From: Ditylenchus dipsaci
Lineage: Eukaryota; Nematoda; Chromadorea; Rhabditida; Anguinidae
NCBI GenBank assembly: GCA_004194705.1
Contig: SADC01000365.1
Span: 27,646 to 91,645, forward strand
Reading direction: 5' to 3'
DNA length: 64,000 nt
The notes beneath the pieces are model-generated. The model ran no database searches, had not been told where the DNA came from, and was given only the letters and a program-made list of their open reading frames with translations. The translations under genes and the position numbers were made by a program. The first letter of the stretch is position 1, and every line of letters starts with the position of its first letter. Positions 33,836 to 45,149 of the stretch are shown in pieces.

Positions 33836-36059
33836 TGTGAATTATTTTTTTCCAGTTAATATGAAATAACAGGGGATTTCTTATGTTTTTAGTAAAAAAA
33901 AATTTTCAAGCCTCACATATGGCTGAAAATTTCCCAAGCTGTGCAATTTTTTGTTCTGCATCGACTGTGAAAAAGAGTTTTGAATTATATTCACTGTGAA
34001 AATTTTTTTGATAAAAAACTGCTGAGAAGTGACCGAAAAATGGCCATTTTCGGCTATTTTTGCAAGTGGCGGCCCATAGACACAAAAAAAAAATCGTGTG
34101 TCGCCCTCCATTCGATAGCATTTTTCAAGGGCTATCGATTCCACCAAAAATTGACCAATTATGTCACATATAGCGAGGGCGCTAGCACAAGAGTGGATCT
34201 AATTTTTCAAAAATTTGATATTTTCGAAAAAAGTTTTATTTTAAAATGCTATTTTCACCACTTTTTAGAGGCAAAAAGGGGGATTTGATCCGAACCAAAT
34301 TCGCAGGGCTTCAAAACGGTGTAAAATGTGTAAAATTGACACCTTGCCAATTTTGAGCAGTGGGTCCTTTTTGTTCGAAAACACGATTTTTCAGTCATAC
34401 AAGTAAATTTGAATTAATCTCGGTTGGTCTCGAGCGGAATTCAAAAATATTTATGTTTGTTTAGATAAATAGTGTTGAAGTATGTAGAATCGTGCCAGGA
34501 GTCGGGTTTGTTGAGACCAAAATTGCGATTTCGGCAACCAAAACCCAGAAACCCGGGGTGTGTACCACCTGACCAGCTGGATATCCAGTGTGATGCCCTG
34601 GAAAATAAAATTTTTCAAAATAAGAAAACAAACCATGCTATCATATGATATCATATGTGAAATCATGTGGGAAATTAGGTTTGTTAAGACCAAAATTACG
34701 ATTTTTCTAACTGAAACCCCAAAACCTGGGTAAGGACTACATGACTAGGTGGATAATTACCTGGATGGCCTTAAAATGAAAAATATTAAAATTTTGAAAA
34801 CAAACCTTGCTATCAGATGTAAAATCATGTGGGGAATCAGGTTTGTTAAGACCAAAATTACGATTTGCCTCACTGAAATCCCAAAACCTGGTGCGCTAGC
34901 GTGAGAGTGGAGCTAATTTTTCGAATAATCTCAATTTTGGCCTTTTTTTCGATATTTTTGTCTCTTGACGCCTTAACATGGCAGATTCGGCCTTATTTCT
35001 TTTTGCGTGTCATAGCGCTGGTATTAAGCTACATTTAAATGGAAAGTTAGACGAAAATAGTTATTTAAAAAAAAATGACGCGCTTGTATGGACCCAATTT
35101 TTGCCCATAAATGACCATTTTGAGGGGCGTTTTTTAAGTTGTGTAGGACGACTGAGTAAGCATAAATCTTTGGTATAAATCTTTGGCATCTTAGTATTTT
35201 GCACTGGCTATGATTTGCGTATAAGGTTTTTGTAAGATATTACCTAAAACTTGAGAAAAAGTTATTGACAATGGCGGGTTTTTAAAAGTTTTAGCAAAGG
35301 ATAATACACCAAAAATAAAAACCGCGGTCAGAAAAGTTGTTTTAACGCCGTTTCGAGCCTAAAAATGCAAAGATTTTAATTTGGGCCACGTTTCGACCGA
35401 GTTATGTCAGATGTTTGTTTTCGCTCGAAGAAAAAATCATGAGAAATCGACATTTTAGTAACGCTCGAAGAATTTTTAGTTTTTGTGTAACAATTTTTTG
35501 ACCTTAAAATCTCAGACAACCATAATGCGTGTACTGGCATAAACTTATAAAAAGGCTGTAAAACAGCTTGATCCTAGGAGCAGCTATGAACCCGAAGCCT
35601 AGTTGTTTTTATCTAAAATTTAAATTCTGTGAATTATATGAGGCGAATCAACAGTTACTAATAATAGGTTATGGCTCAATGAGAGTCGGCTAAGTCGTCC
35701 GATTTGGCATTGTAAAGTAACGTAGGCTCGACCAGTGGATGGTTATTAATTTAGAACAATTTTTAAACGCAAACGAAAATAATTCGAAATATATTTTCAT
35801 GGTTTTTGGTTTTTTCATGGTTTTTCGGGGACTTCAGGAGGCCCTGTCTATCGAATTTTTCAAGTAATGTGGAAAAAGCGGCAGCCCTTCGTGCTTGAGT
35901 TGTATGCTTGAGCTTGTATGCATTGATGCCTGAGTTGTATTGCATACAAAAATAAATAAACCTGTTACTTATTTGCCAAAATAATATATTGTCTCTCAAT
36001 AAGTAAATCTAACTAGTGATTTTAGTAGTGAGTCTGTAACGTTGTTAGCGCCAGACACT
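33836..36059. other. No gene recognised; diverged dispersed repeats
   Basis: About 34490-34890 holds three direct copies of a repeat of roughly 150 bp (TTTGTTRAGACCAAAATTRCG, followed by CACCTGG/CCTGGATGGCC), also seen near 3050-3330, 15640-15800 and 45610-45700. GCTAGC-AGAGTGGA-CTAATTTTTC occurs twice (about 34180 and 34900). An R1-like fragment (AAGTCGTCCGAT) is at about 35690. Open frames here are short and unconvincing. Confidence 0.4.
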
Positions 36060-39000
36060 TCACAACAAATCATCCACAAGTTTTTCGAGCACACGAGCAT
36101 CTGCTGCAAACTTTCTAATGCCTTCAGCCAACTTTTCGGTAGACATTGCATCCTAAAATCAGTCAATCAACTCAATCTCTCAATAATTTACAATAGGAAT
36201 ACAGTTGAAGTTCTCTATAACGACTCTCAAGGACCGGCTAAACTTAGTCGTTATAGAGAGCGTCGTTATAAAGAGCGTCGTTTTGACTTGAATGACTTAG
36301 CTCAGGACCAAATAGTTTTTTTTTCTGGATCGTTATAGAGAGCGTCGTTATAAAGAGCGTCGTTATAGAGAGCATCTACTGTACCTCATTTAGTTGGAAG
36401 CGGAACTCTTTTTCGTCCACCTTCACCTCCTCCAACTGTGTCTTTCGGGCTGTAAAAAAATATAATTTAGACCAAATTTCGGATAATAATCTTGGGTACC
36501 ATTTTCCTTGGTGAGAACAGGTGTGACAGTCTCTTTTTCGTTGGCCAGCTCTTTGAGCAAGGCAGGACTAAAAACAAATATGGTTGAAATTGTTGGCTTA
36601 TTGGAGTTCGGAAAAAATTTTGGCTTACCTTACAGTTAACAGATCACAACCAACAAGTCCTTGATTTCTTCAGTGTTTCGGAAAGATGCTGCCATAACTG
36701 AAGCAAATGACAAATAAAGTTACCGTATTTACTCTAATAGTATCCCCCTCCAATCATAGTCCCCCTGAAGGGAGATTGAAAAATAGTAAACACCACCACC
36801 CCCCCCTGAAAATCGGCATATATAGGCCCATTTCGCCGAACGAGGGTCAACTGCCGACCATTCTAACTGCCGACCCCCAACTGCCGACCATCCCAACTGC
36901 CGACCCCAACTGCCGACCATTCCAACTGCCGACCCCCAACTGCCGACCATCCCAACTGCCGACCAACAACTGCCGACCATTCCAACTGCCGACCCCCAAC
37001 TGCCGACCAATTAACGAATTCTGTCAAAAGAAGGGTTTTCTTTTTTGGGTGAGGAAAGGCAAATGCTCAAAAGGTACTATACCTTTTTTCGATGCTGCGT
37101 AGGCGTTTGTGTAAAAATGTAAGGTTTTATACATTTCTTTAACTGACGCTGGCATATCCTTTTAGGTCAAAAAATCAAAAATGTCAAATATTTCTTTGGG
37201 CATAGGGCAGGGTTCCCCGATCTTCTTTTTTTTAAAAAGCGGCTTCAAAATTAGCGTTTGCTTTTTGTAGTAAAACATAGTCAAGTTTTCTTTGAAATAT
37301 TAGAAATTTCGACGCTAGTAGCGAATACCCTCCCCCTCCCAACGATTTTCACTTTTTTACTTTAGTAAAAAGTACCCAAATTTATGTCCCAGACCCCGGA
37401 AAATGTGCGCAAACTCTTCATTAGTCACAACTTCCGTACGCTGGCCTACCCCAAGCCTAAGGGCTAAGCCTAAACTTGTTGTTTGCAAGGGTAGTTACAG
37501 CAATTTTTAAAGGTCGGATGCTTGGGGGGGTATTCGCTACTAGCGCCGAATTTTCGAAGGCGCTCACTCAAAAAAGGAGATCTGGGAACCCTGAGGCATA
37601 GGGGCATTTAAGTTACTCAGTGCCCTTTTTTTAAATTCGCGCCTTTGATGCATGTTTTTTCATATTTTTTTAACTTAGGCTTAGGCCTCAGGCTCAGGGT
37701 CGGCCAGCGTAAGCTAGCCGGGACTAAAAAATGTATTACGAACTGCAAGACAAGCGAAAATTCAAAGAAGGTGAGAATTCGAAAACGGGCGCAAAGTAAC
37801 TTAAACGACGGCTGTAATTACTTCCCCCCCCAATTATTCTTTTACCCCTCCAAATCATTCATTTATCCCCCGAATCGTAAAAATGAGTATTTCTCGGTGT
37901 TTTTATTGTTTTGGTGTTGCAGGTTCAAACCCACGTAGGGGCACACTATTTTTTTTGGCTTGTTTGGCCAGTTTAGAGGTAATTTGGGTCGCTGATCCCG
38001 AATCTGGCGTCAAAAAAGTGTAATTGCCTCTAAATTGCCCAAAAAAGCCAAAAAAAATAGTGTGCCCCTACGTGGGTTTGAACCTGCAACACCAAAAAAA
38101 CACCATTTTGGGTCAAAAACGCGAGCACTTACGCACTGCGCCATAGAAGCCACTTTTTCAAACCTAAATGGCTTTCCCCCTAATCAGAAACAAGGGATTT
38201 AGGGCTACATGATGATCAGAAGAAAAACATTTTACGACATAAAAACACCGAAAAATACTCCTTTTTACGATTTGCGGGGATAAAAGAATAATTTGGATGG
38301 GTAAAACAATTCGAACCCTTAAACGACTACACACCATTTCTTTGTAAAACATTTTGTAGTCCGAGAAAAATGTTTGAGCGTTTGAGTTCTCTTAAAGGGC
38401 ACTGGCCCACCCTGCGCCTAAGGTTTCGCCTAAGTTACAAAATTTATAAAACTTTGCATTCGTACGCAAAATTAGTTTGCGTGATATACCACAGTTAACA
38501 AAACTAAGTTAACCTTCTGTCTTCCTATCCTTTTATTGACTTTTTATGTATTTTAATGACTTCTAAAAAAGGGGTTAGTGCAGGGATCCCATAATTTTTT
38601 TTTTAAATATGTAGATTTTTAAAAAACTAAGATTTTTCGTTTAAAGGAGCATATTTTTCCAAAAAACTAAGATTTTGGGTACAAAAAAATCAGTAGCTCT
38701 CGAATAATTTTTGAATAAATCAAAAAAAAACTAAGATTCGGGGGGCCGAAATAAATAGAATTCTTATAAATAAGTAGATATGGGATCCCTGGGTTAATGA
38801 CTTTCCAGAGTCAGAATTTCATAAGAAATCTGATACAAATGTTTTCATAGAGAAATTACTTAAAAAAAAGAAGTATACTTCGACAGTTTAATAAAGCAAA
38901 AATGAGTATTTTTGAAGGGTAGGATGGCATGGAGTTGCACATCGTTCGATGTTTTTTTAACTTTTATGCTAACTCAAGTATACCTTTTCTCTGCAGGATA

Positions 39001-42000
39001 TTCCGAAAGAGCCTATAGAAATGTGCTTTGCAGAGAAAAATTTCAGCAAATATCAATCAGACCAATCAAAGAAAAATCCAAAATCATGGATTCTAGAGAA
39101 AAAGCACTCTTTAACGTGCAACTCAACTGCAGTAGCTGTTTAACCCTGCGTTAATGATCTTCTTAAATTAATAATAGCCTGAGGATCATTTTGACACTAA
39201 ACTTGTAAATAAGATATGGAAAAAAGGTTTGAAAATATGGTGTGCACCCAGTGGATTCGAACCCGTGATCTAGGCGATGAGTACATGAATGTTCCCACAA
39301 AGTATCCACAAACCGCTTCAGTTTGGATTAACTTGTTACAAAAAACCGATTCTGTGCATTAATTTTTTTTCAGTCCTCTCTACCACTGAAAACATTGTCT
39401 TTTGGTCAGACTTTGATGGCTACCAGACAATTTCTAATATTTTTAGAATTTGTCGCGCGACATTTTCTAATATTTTTCGGTAAATTCGGTTGTTTTGTCC
39501 CGAATTTACCGAAAAATATTAGAAAATGTCGCGCGACAAATTCTAAAAATATTAGAAATTGTCTGGTAGCCGACTTTGATAATTGGTCGGCAGTTGGGGT
39601 CGGCAGTTGGAATGGTCGGCAGTTGGGGGTCGGCAGTTGGAGGTCGGCAGTTGGGGTCGGCAGTTGGTCGGCAGTTGGGGTCGGCAGTTGGGATGGTCGG
39701 CAGTTGGGGGTCGGCAGTTTCGGCAGTTGTCTCCCTCTAATTGTAGCCTCCTCCCTCAAAAGAGGGTGGTTGAAAATTAGTAGCCCCGGCCGGGGCTGCT
39801 ATTAGAGTGTATACGGTACTCCAGAAACTGGTGTTTCTGTCTTCCATACCTTGAGTGTGGTGGCCAAATTTCTTGTAGTAGTTGTAGACATTGACAACAC
39901 TCTAAAAAGTCATAAATATGCATTATGAATTGGTATTTGGAGAAGTCTACCTTGACACCGGGATCAGTTTGGCGATCGTAGTTATTGGTGCCTGAAAATG
40001 TTTTAGCGTAAAAAGTTATGACTGCTCGGTTATCCCTGGTTAATCTGTCACTTATGTATAGCGAATTGGTAAGTTCGGCTGTGGGAGATAAAACATGTAG
40101 ATTTTATTAGAGTATATCGGCAAGTGGACATTGTCGAATATTGATCGAACTAGGGATAACAGGCGCCTATCGGAGCCTCTATCCCATTTTGAAATTTTTT
40201 AAAATATCAATCAATCACATACCCCGCTGATAACCCCTTCCTGTTTAACTTCCCCTCCCTCCTGGCTTCTCCTACTGGCTTTCCTCTTCCTGGTTAGCAC
40301 CACCCTCTCGCCCTCTTGCCTACAATCTTTCCGCCCACCCTCTTTCTCAAGTACTTTCCTAGTGGTAAGAGGCTTTCCACGTGGTTCGGGCATGATCGAG
40401 GTGGTTTATACGCCACCCTGGTGGTGGAGGTATTTTCCTGACGGTTGGGGAGTATCCAAGTAACCCGGACAAGGATCCAATTAGAATTTTGGATGATAGG
40501 GTTTTTATTTTATGTACTATTCAGACCTTTTTATCTAGCAACTCATGTTTGCTTATATTTCCAAGCGCAACAGAAATTTTGTCAAGAATCTTTTTTGCGC
40601 TTCTGACTGTTCGTGAAGTCAAGTGATTACAGTAATTATAGTAATGTAAAAGAAGTCCCGCGGCTTTTTGTAGTAGCTTTCATTAGTTTTTTTCTAGTTC
40701 TCAGTAGGGTCACGCGCGGTCGGTTAACCGAAAACCGGGTTTTTTAGGAAATAAACCGAAACCGAAAACCGGGTCTGCCAAACCGGCAAAAACCGAAATC
40801 CGGGTCACCAAACCGCCGGTTTTATTCGGTTTATTTACCGAGAAATAAAAATAGCTGATATATTTTCGACTAATTTTGTTTTGACATGAATAATAAAGAA
40901 CATTTCGGTCATCTTAAAAACGAGCATTATTTCTTGCTGATTCGCGGCAAAACGCATGCCTAAATGGTTTCGATCAGTTGCTTTTTCACACTGAAATTCT
41001 CTGTTGATTAACTTAGTTTCGCGGCAAAACGCATGCCTCAATGGTTTTGATCAGTTGCTTTTTCACACTGAAATTCTCTGTTGATTAACTTAGTTTTGTT
41101 TCAGGATATGTCCGTGGCAAAAATATGGACATTTTTTTGTGTCGTGGCAATCAATGGAGAAGAGAAGCGTCAGTGTCGGAAGTGCAATGCCTCCCTATCT
41201 GCTCCAAAAGATTCTTCGACGTCGCATATGATCAATGATCTGAATACCAAGGGACATGAAGCGGAATTGAAGCAATACGAATCGGCCTCTGAAGTTTTCA
41301 TTGATGAAAGTCTTATAGTTTTCAAATTCATCCAGAAAGAAAAGGTCGTTCTCAAGCAACGTGAACTGGATGAGCAGCTTGTCAGAATAATCTATTCCAG
41401 CGACTTGGGTGAGCACCGAAAGAACTTTTTCAATCGCGAGGCTTCTTTACGCCAATACTCTTCGAAATCGGTAGGATTTTGGTTGTGATTCATAATAATT
41501 TCAAGAATTGTGATTTTTTAGTCTTACAAGCAAACCTCACGATCTTGTTTTTCACTCGCCGATTAGAATTTGGTCTCAGTATGCGACTTTAAATCAAATC
41601 TGTCGACATCTCAAGCCCATAGTCCAAAAATTTGTCATAAAAAGGCTCGTAAAGTATTAAAAAACCACAGGGGGACCAAGGTATTTTTGAATTTAAATGG
41701 GGGCTTTACACACGTATTGCCTAGGTCACAGGTTTGAATACCACTGGGTGCACACCCGTTTTTGCCGACTTCAATTTACAAGTTTGGTTTCTAAATGATA
41801 TTCAGGCTAATAGATATCTAAAAAGTTTATTAGCAAAAGGTAAACTTTAAGAATTGAAGTAAAAAAACTCGTATACACCCAGTGGTATTCGAACCTGTGA
41901 CCTAGGCTTAAATTAAATAAATTAGGAGCTCAACACTCCCTCGAGACTTTGAAAACTTTCCTTATAACTTTTTTAGGACTTGTAAATCATACCTGTGTTT

Positions 42001-43251
42001 TTGCAGTACCAGTCAAAGATTCTGCCTACAAATGGAGAAACCAGAGTGACATTGGCTTGAGCACAAGCAATTGCCTGGTGATAGTTGAAGAGCAGGGTCA
42101 TGTTGCAGTGGACACCGTGTTTGGACTCCAGTTCTCTGAACAAATCGAACATACACTAGACATTTATCAGAGAAAAAGTTAGCTGAAGCCACCTGGCGGC
42201 TTGGACACCCTCCCAAGTAGATGCAAGTTTGATCAGAATTCTGTCCTTGGAAATACCTTCCTCCTCGTACAGCTTGATCAAGGCCAGTCCTGAAGTTGAT
42301 GATTAGAAGCAGTTTTCACATGATTTTGAAAAATAACCTTTCTGGATGGACGCCTGGGTGTCAAAAGACAGCCTGGCATCAACTTCTGTGGAAACACGTC
42401 TAAAATTTCAAAACATATTTACCCCAAATTATTTTGCCAGCCAAAACCCTAATTTTACCCAGGAATAATCTGTAGGATTGCTTTGCCGAACAGAACAAAA
42501 AGTTTGTCGAGAGCTGTAAACGCAAAAAATATTAGAGATTAATTTCGGGATGTTCAGACAAATAGGAAACCAACCAAGAGCTCGAACTGAAGAAAATATA
42601 TAGCTAGTCAGATTAGTAAAAATAGTAAAGGCTACCTTCCCCCCTAGGCTTTCCTGCAGCTTGCTTCTTGGCATAGGTGATGGCTTCGGTTATGAGTGAT
42701 TTGTAATTGTCATTCTTGGCGGCGGCCAAAATAAGTGAGGGGTTGGTAGTGGCATCTGTTGGTTGGAATTCCTTGATGGCTGAAGATAGGAAAAAGTAAA
42801 TTTACAGCATGAAATTAGTTATTTGGGGAGATTTTTCATGAGGTAAGTTGAGCGTCCTTCCATGAATAAGAAATCGAAAACAAGGAAGGTGTCTCGTAGC
42901 ATGAGTAGTTCAGCGACAAGTAGTAGAAGACGGTGAAAAATGAGTTGGGTTCGACCTCCACCCGGGTCATGGTTTTTTCTTGATTTCTACTTTTGTACAG
43001 TCAACTCTCGATACAGTGTAGGCTGGGGACCAGGGAAAATCTACACTATATCGAGGGTTACACTATATCGAGGGTACACTGTAAGCCAGTTTGGCTTCGA
43101 GCTGACTAAATGAGGTTGAAAAAATATACACTATATCGAGATCTACACTATATCGAGGGTACACTGTATCGAGAGTTGACTGTATACCTAGAAAGTCTCC
43201 TGTATCAGCAACAACAATGGAATGCTTCTTAATTTGATCCAAAACTGACAT
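36060..43251 (-). CDS. TALDO1: Transaldolase
   Basis: A cytosolic enzyme of the non-oxidative pentose phosphate pathway, moving a dihydroxyacetone unit between sugar phosphates through a Schiff-base lysine. Exons on the minus strand: [20 protein letters not shown] (start 43251); [20 protein letters not shown] (about 42750); [55 protein letters not shown] with the catalytic Lys (about 42240); [20 protein letters not shown] and [15 protein letters not shown] (42000-42170); [28 protein letters not shown] (about 39860); [15 protein letters not shown] (36697 down); [17 protein letters not shown]; and [20 protein letters not shown], stop 36060-36062. Near 36645-36660 one base seems missing (GCDLLT is out of frame). 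Several introns hold transposons. Gene symbol by homology. Confidence 0.9.
36202..36381. mobile_element. MITE, TA duplication, TATAACGAC family, in the last transaldolase intron
   Basis: Left end CAGTTGAAGTTCTCTATAAC, right end inverted (TTATAGAGAGCATCTACTG), TA at 36200-36201 and 36382-36383. On the gene strand the donor GT uses the T of the duplicated TA and reads GTACAG into the element. Without the element the intron would be about 50 nt. Confidence 0.85.
37311..37547. mobile_element. Short relative of the 980-bp family, 237 bp
   Basis: Ends GACGCTAGTAGCGAATACCC and, read inward from the right, GGCGCTAGTAGCGAATACCC. Flanks GAAATTTC (37303-37310) and GAATTTTC (37548-37555), an 8-bp duplication with one mismatch. 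The outer GACGCTA/GGCGCTA matches the 980-bp elements; the rest differs. Confidence 0.75.
37840..38345. repeat. Inverted pair of tRNA-derived SINEs, one internally deleted
   Basis: The minus-strand copy (about 38345 to 38000) has an A box TGGCGCAGTGCGTAAGTGC (38125-38143) and a B box GGTTCAAACCC (38074-38084), about 40 bp apart as in tRNA genes. The plus-strand copy (about 37840-37985) has the same outer part and B box but lacks a segment of roughly 190 bp containing the A box. Junctions share GGTGTTTTT. The two form a long hairpin. Confidence 0.7.
38360..39410. other. Interior of the 3.1-kb element; no gene seen
   Basis: AT-rich sequence with three ACTAAGATTTTT-like motifs (38620-38745). 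A SINE-like unit at 39140-39275 includes a minus-strand B box (GGATTCGAACCC read on plus near 39252) and the AACCCTGCG motif seen also at 29512. Confidence 0.4.
39411..39577. repeat. Long perfect-type hairpin containing GTCGCGCGAC
   Basis: Arms of about 70 nt: GGCTACCAGACAATTTCTAA through TTTGTCGCGCGACATTTTC and a short loop near 39490-39500, then the complement. The 10-bp core GTCGCGCGAC with T-rich flank is the same as in the TIR units of the MULE at 20591-26309. Confidence 0.75.
40700..41510 (+). pseudogene. hAT-like fragment: AACCG-rich end plus BED finger
   Basis: An array of CCGAAAACCGGGT-like units (40715-40845) is followed by an open frame at 41081-41488. That frame encodes VAKIWTFF...[10 protein letters not shown] and a later His, which fits a BED zinc finger (C-x2-C-xn-H), then an acidic/basic helical region. 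No catalytic domain follows, so it is truncated. It lies in a transaldolase intron. A 43-bp direct repeat (about 40920-40960 and 41020-41060 region, AACGCATGCCT) lies upstream. Confidence 0.55.
41700..41910. repeat. Inverted tRNA-like SINE fragments
   Basis: A plus-strand B box (GGTTTGAATACC) at about 41732 and a minus-strand one (GGTATTCGAACC on plus) at about 41883 have the same flanks CCTAGG(T)C and CACTGGGTG. They are thus two oppositely oriented copies of the family seen at 39240-39275. Confidence 0.5.
42998..43182. mobile_element. MITE, TA duplication, ACTCTCGATACAGTG family, copy 2
   Basis: Nearly the same as 16488-16671. Left end CAGTCAACTCTCGATACAGT, right end inverted, TA at 42996-42997 and 43183-43184. 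It sits in the first intron of transaldolase about 10 bp from the exon 1 donor. Confidence 0.88.
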
Positions 43252-44774
43252 TGTGAATAGATCTAAATTGGATTATGCTGTAGCTTTTTTGGAAAATAGT
43301 TGGAACCGCAAAAATAATTTTGAGAATTACAGTAAAACACGAGAGAAGTCTCTAAGGTGATGGAAAATAAAAGAGTGGGGTGAGTTTACACAATCGTTTC
43401 TGATAAAAAAAATTGATACAATGCTTGTTATCTGACAACAGTTTGTCTTTTTTACTTCTTTCATAACCACTACATCGATAAGACGAAAAACAAACACAGA
43501 AACATCAAAGAACAAATAGGCGATTAGAGAAAAACGTGGTTCACAGCTTTCAGTCTTCAAATTTAAACTTGTCCAACACAGAAGAGAAATTTTGCATATT
43601 GCACTTCAAAAATATTATTTTCGCCAAAATTTTGACTAGCCAGGGAACCTTCAGAAGTGTTTTTTTTAAAGGACTTGATTGACAGATTTTTTTTGAAGAT
43701 TCTTGTAGAGCACCCCGAAGTTATATAACAAGGTGCTGCTGATACCTCCAGGTCTTTTGTAAAATTGCGGAGACCGGGGTACCCACAGTTGCCGAAAAAC
43801 CATGATAAAGTTTTTTTTGAAAAAAAAAAGTTTTGAAAAAAAACGGGTATCATGGTTTTTAGCACACTTTTGAATCTGTCTATTTTTATGGGTATTTTGA
43901 CGTAAATACCCTAAATATAGTCTTTTCGCGCCCTATGAGTCTTTTCGCGCCCTATGACAAATGGCGCCCGCCCTTTTCGCGCCCGATTTTCTGTCTTGGA
44001 AAGAACTCCTATCATTTAAAAGCTTTTCCTGTATTCTCACCTCGATTCTACTGGATGATCGATGCACCAACCAAATCAAGTGGTCATTTATTTGGTGTGA
44101 ATTTTTTCTATGTTTCTCATTTTGCGCCTAGGACAAATTGCACTCACCCAAAGTTTTTTTAATGATAGTCATACCCTTGTTTTTATCGGGATATCAAGCC
44201 TCACAGTGGATAGGAGAACCACCTGGTACCTCTCCTGAATCGCTTAGTCGCCTTTAGCATCCAAAATTCGGATTTAGCTGAAAGTACAGAGTACGGCAAG
44301 AAATTCGGCCGATTTCAAACCGTCATAAGTTTTTGTTCTGACGCGATGTCGAAAAATGGTTTTTCGCATTCGGCTTCTCTTGCTCTTTGAATTCATTTGG
44401 TATATAACGTCAAAAACACGATTTTCGCTTGGTCCCCCTGTGGTTTTGGTCTTGGTCTGTGGATGGGTACTGAATGGGCAAGGTCCAAACCAACGAGGGA
44501 CGAAGCGAAAATCGTGTTTTTGACGTTATATACCAAATGAATTTGGGGAGCGAGAGAAGTCTAATGCAAAAAACACATTTCTGAGTAAGTTTTCTACCCG
44601 TAGGGTATTCAGTTGATGCCCAAGTAAGCAAATGCTCAGCCTTAAAAATCTTTACTGGTTTTTCACTTTATTGTTAGTAAAATGGGTATAACATGCAACA
44701 ACACACAAATACAACTTCATGGACATGCTCAACTTTCCATTTTCTTTAATAGTTTTCCAGTCTGTAGCTCTGAA
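43252..44774. other. Upstream of transaldolase; hairpin MITEs, no gene seen
   Basis: A hairpin at about 43797-43861 (AAAAACCATGATA arms). A short GTCTTTTCGCGCCCTATGA tandem repeat is at 43920-43990. A 138-bp hairpin at 44399-44536 has arms of about 41 nt (GGTATATAACGTC... to ...CTTGGTCCC). A diverged single arm of the latter is near 8122-8155. Confidence 0.5.
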
Positions 44775-45149
44775 GGCATCCGTTTGCGCTATTCATCCAT
44801 ATCCTCCTGTTTGCACGTTGGACGGACTCCACGCGAGGCACTTTCAGCAAATTGACAAATGAATACACCATAGTCGCAGCCGTTACTTTAAATATTTTAG
44901 CCAAAATAAGATTGATAAAAAATATTTAGATTTGCCTTGTCACTAAGACCAAGCCAATTTATAGGATCTAGCTCCGAACGACTTTTTGCCACTGCCTCAT
45001 TTTGTAAATATTCTCTACAAAAATATTACTTTGACTAAAAGCAAAAAGCTGGAGGAGTATTCTTACTTGATTTTGACAAGGCAGTCACTTTCATGGCCAT
45101 GCAGCGAATCGTAGTAAAGCAATCTTTGCTGGTTTATCCTGACTAGTGT

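Larger units (their letters stand above)
36723..39816. mobile_element. 3.1-kb TA-flanked element, CCGTATT ends, CTGCCGACC arrays
   Basis: Outermost ends CCGTATTTACTCTAATAG and inverse (CTATTAGAGTGTATACGG), TA at 36721-36722 and 39817-39818. Next to these are inverted arrays of CCAACTGCCGACC units (36846-37008 and 39580-39730). It occupies a transaldolase intron. The interior includes a 237-bp relative of the 980-bp family (37311-37547), an inverted SINE pair and a hairpin. No transposase recognised. Confidence 0.82.

Noticed and set aside
36846..37010. Possible CRISPR-like array of short repeats
   Set aside because: Units are contiguous 13-17 bp with no unique spacers, have an inverted partner 2.6 kb away, and the genome is eukaryotic.
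36707..37102. 131-codon frame rich in [10 protein letters not shown], a repeat-protein look-alike
   Set aside because: Produced by the CCAACTGCCGACC TIR array; the mirrored array at 39580-39730 gives similar frames.
38074..38143. Intact tRNA gene
   Set aside because: A and B boxes are present with tRNA-like spacing, but the cloverleaf stems, anticodon arm and acceptor pairing are not evident; better read as a tRNA-derived SINE.
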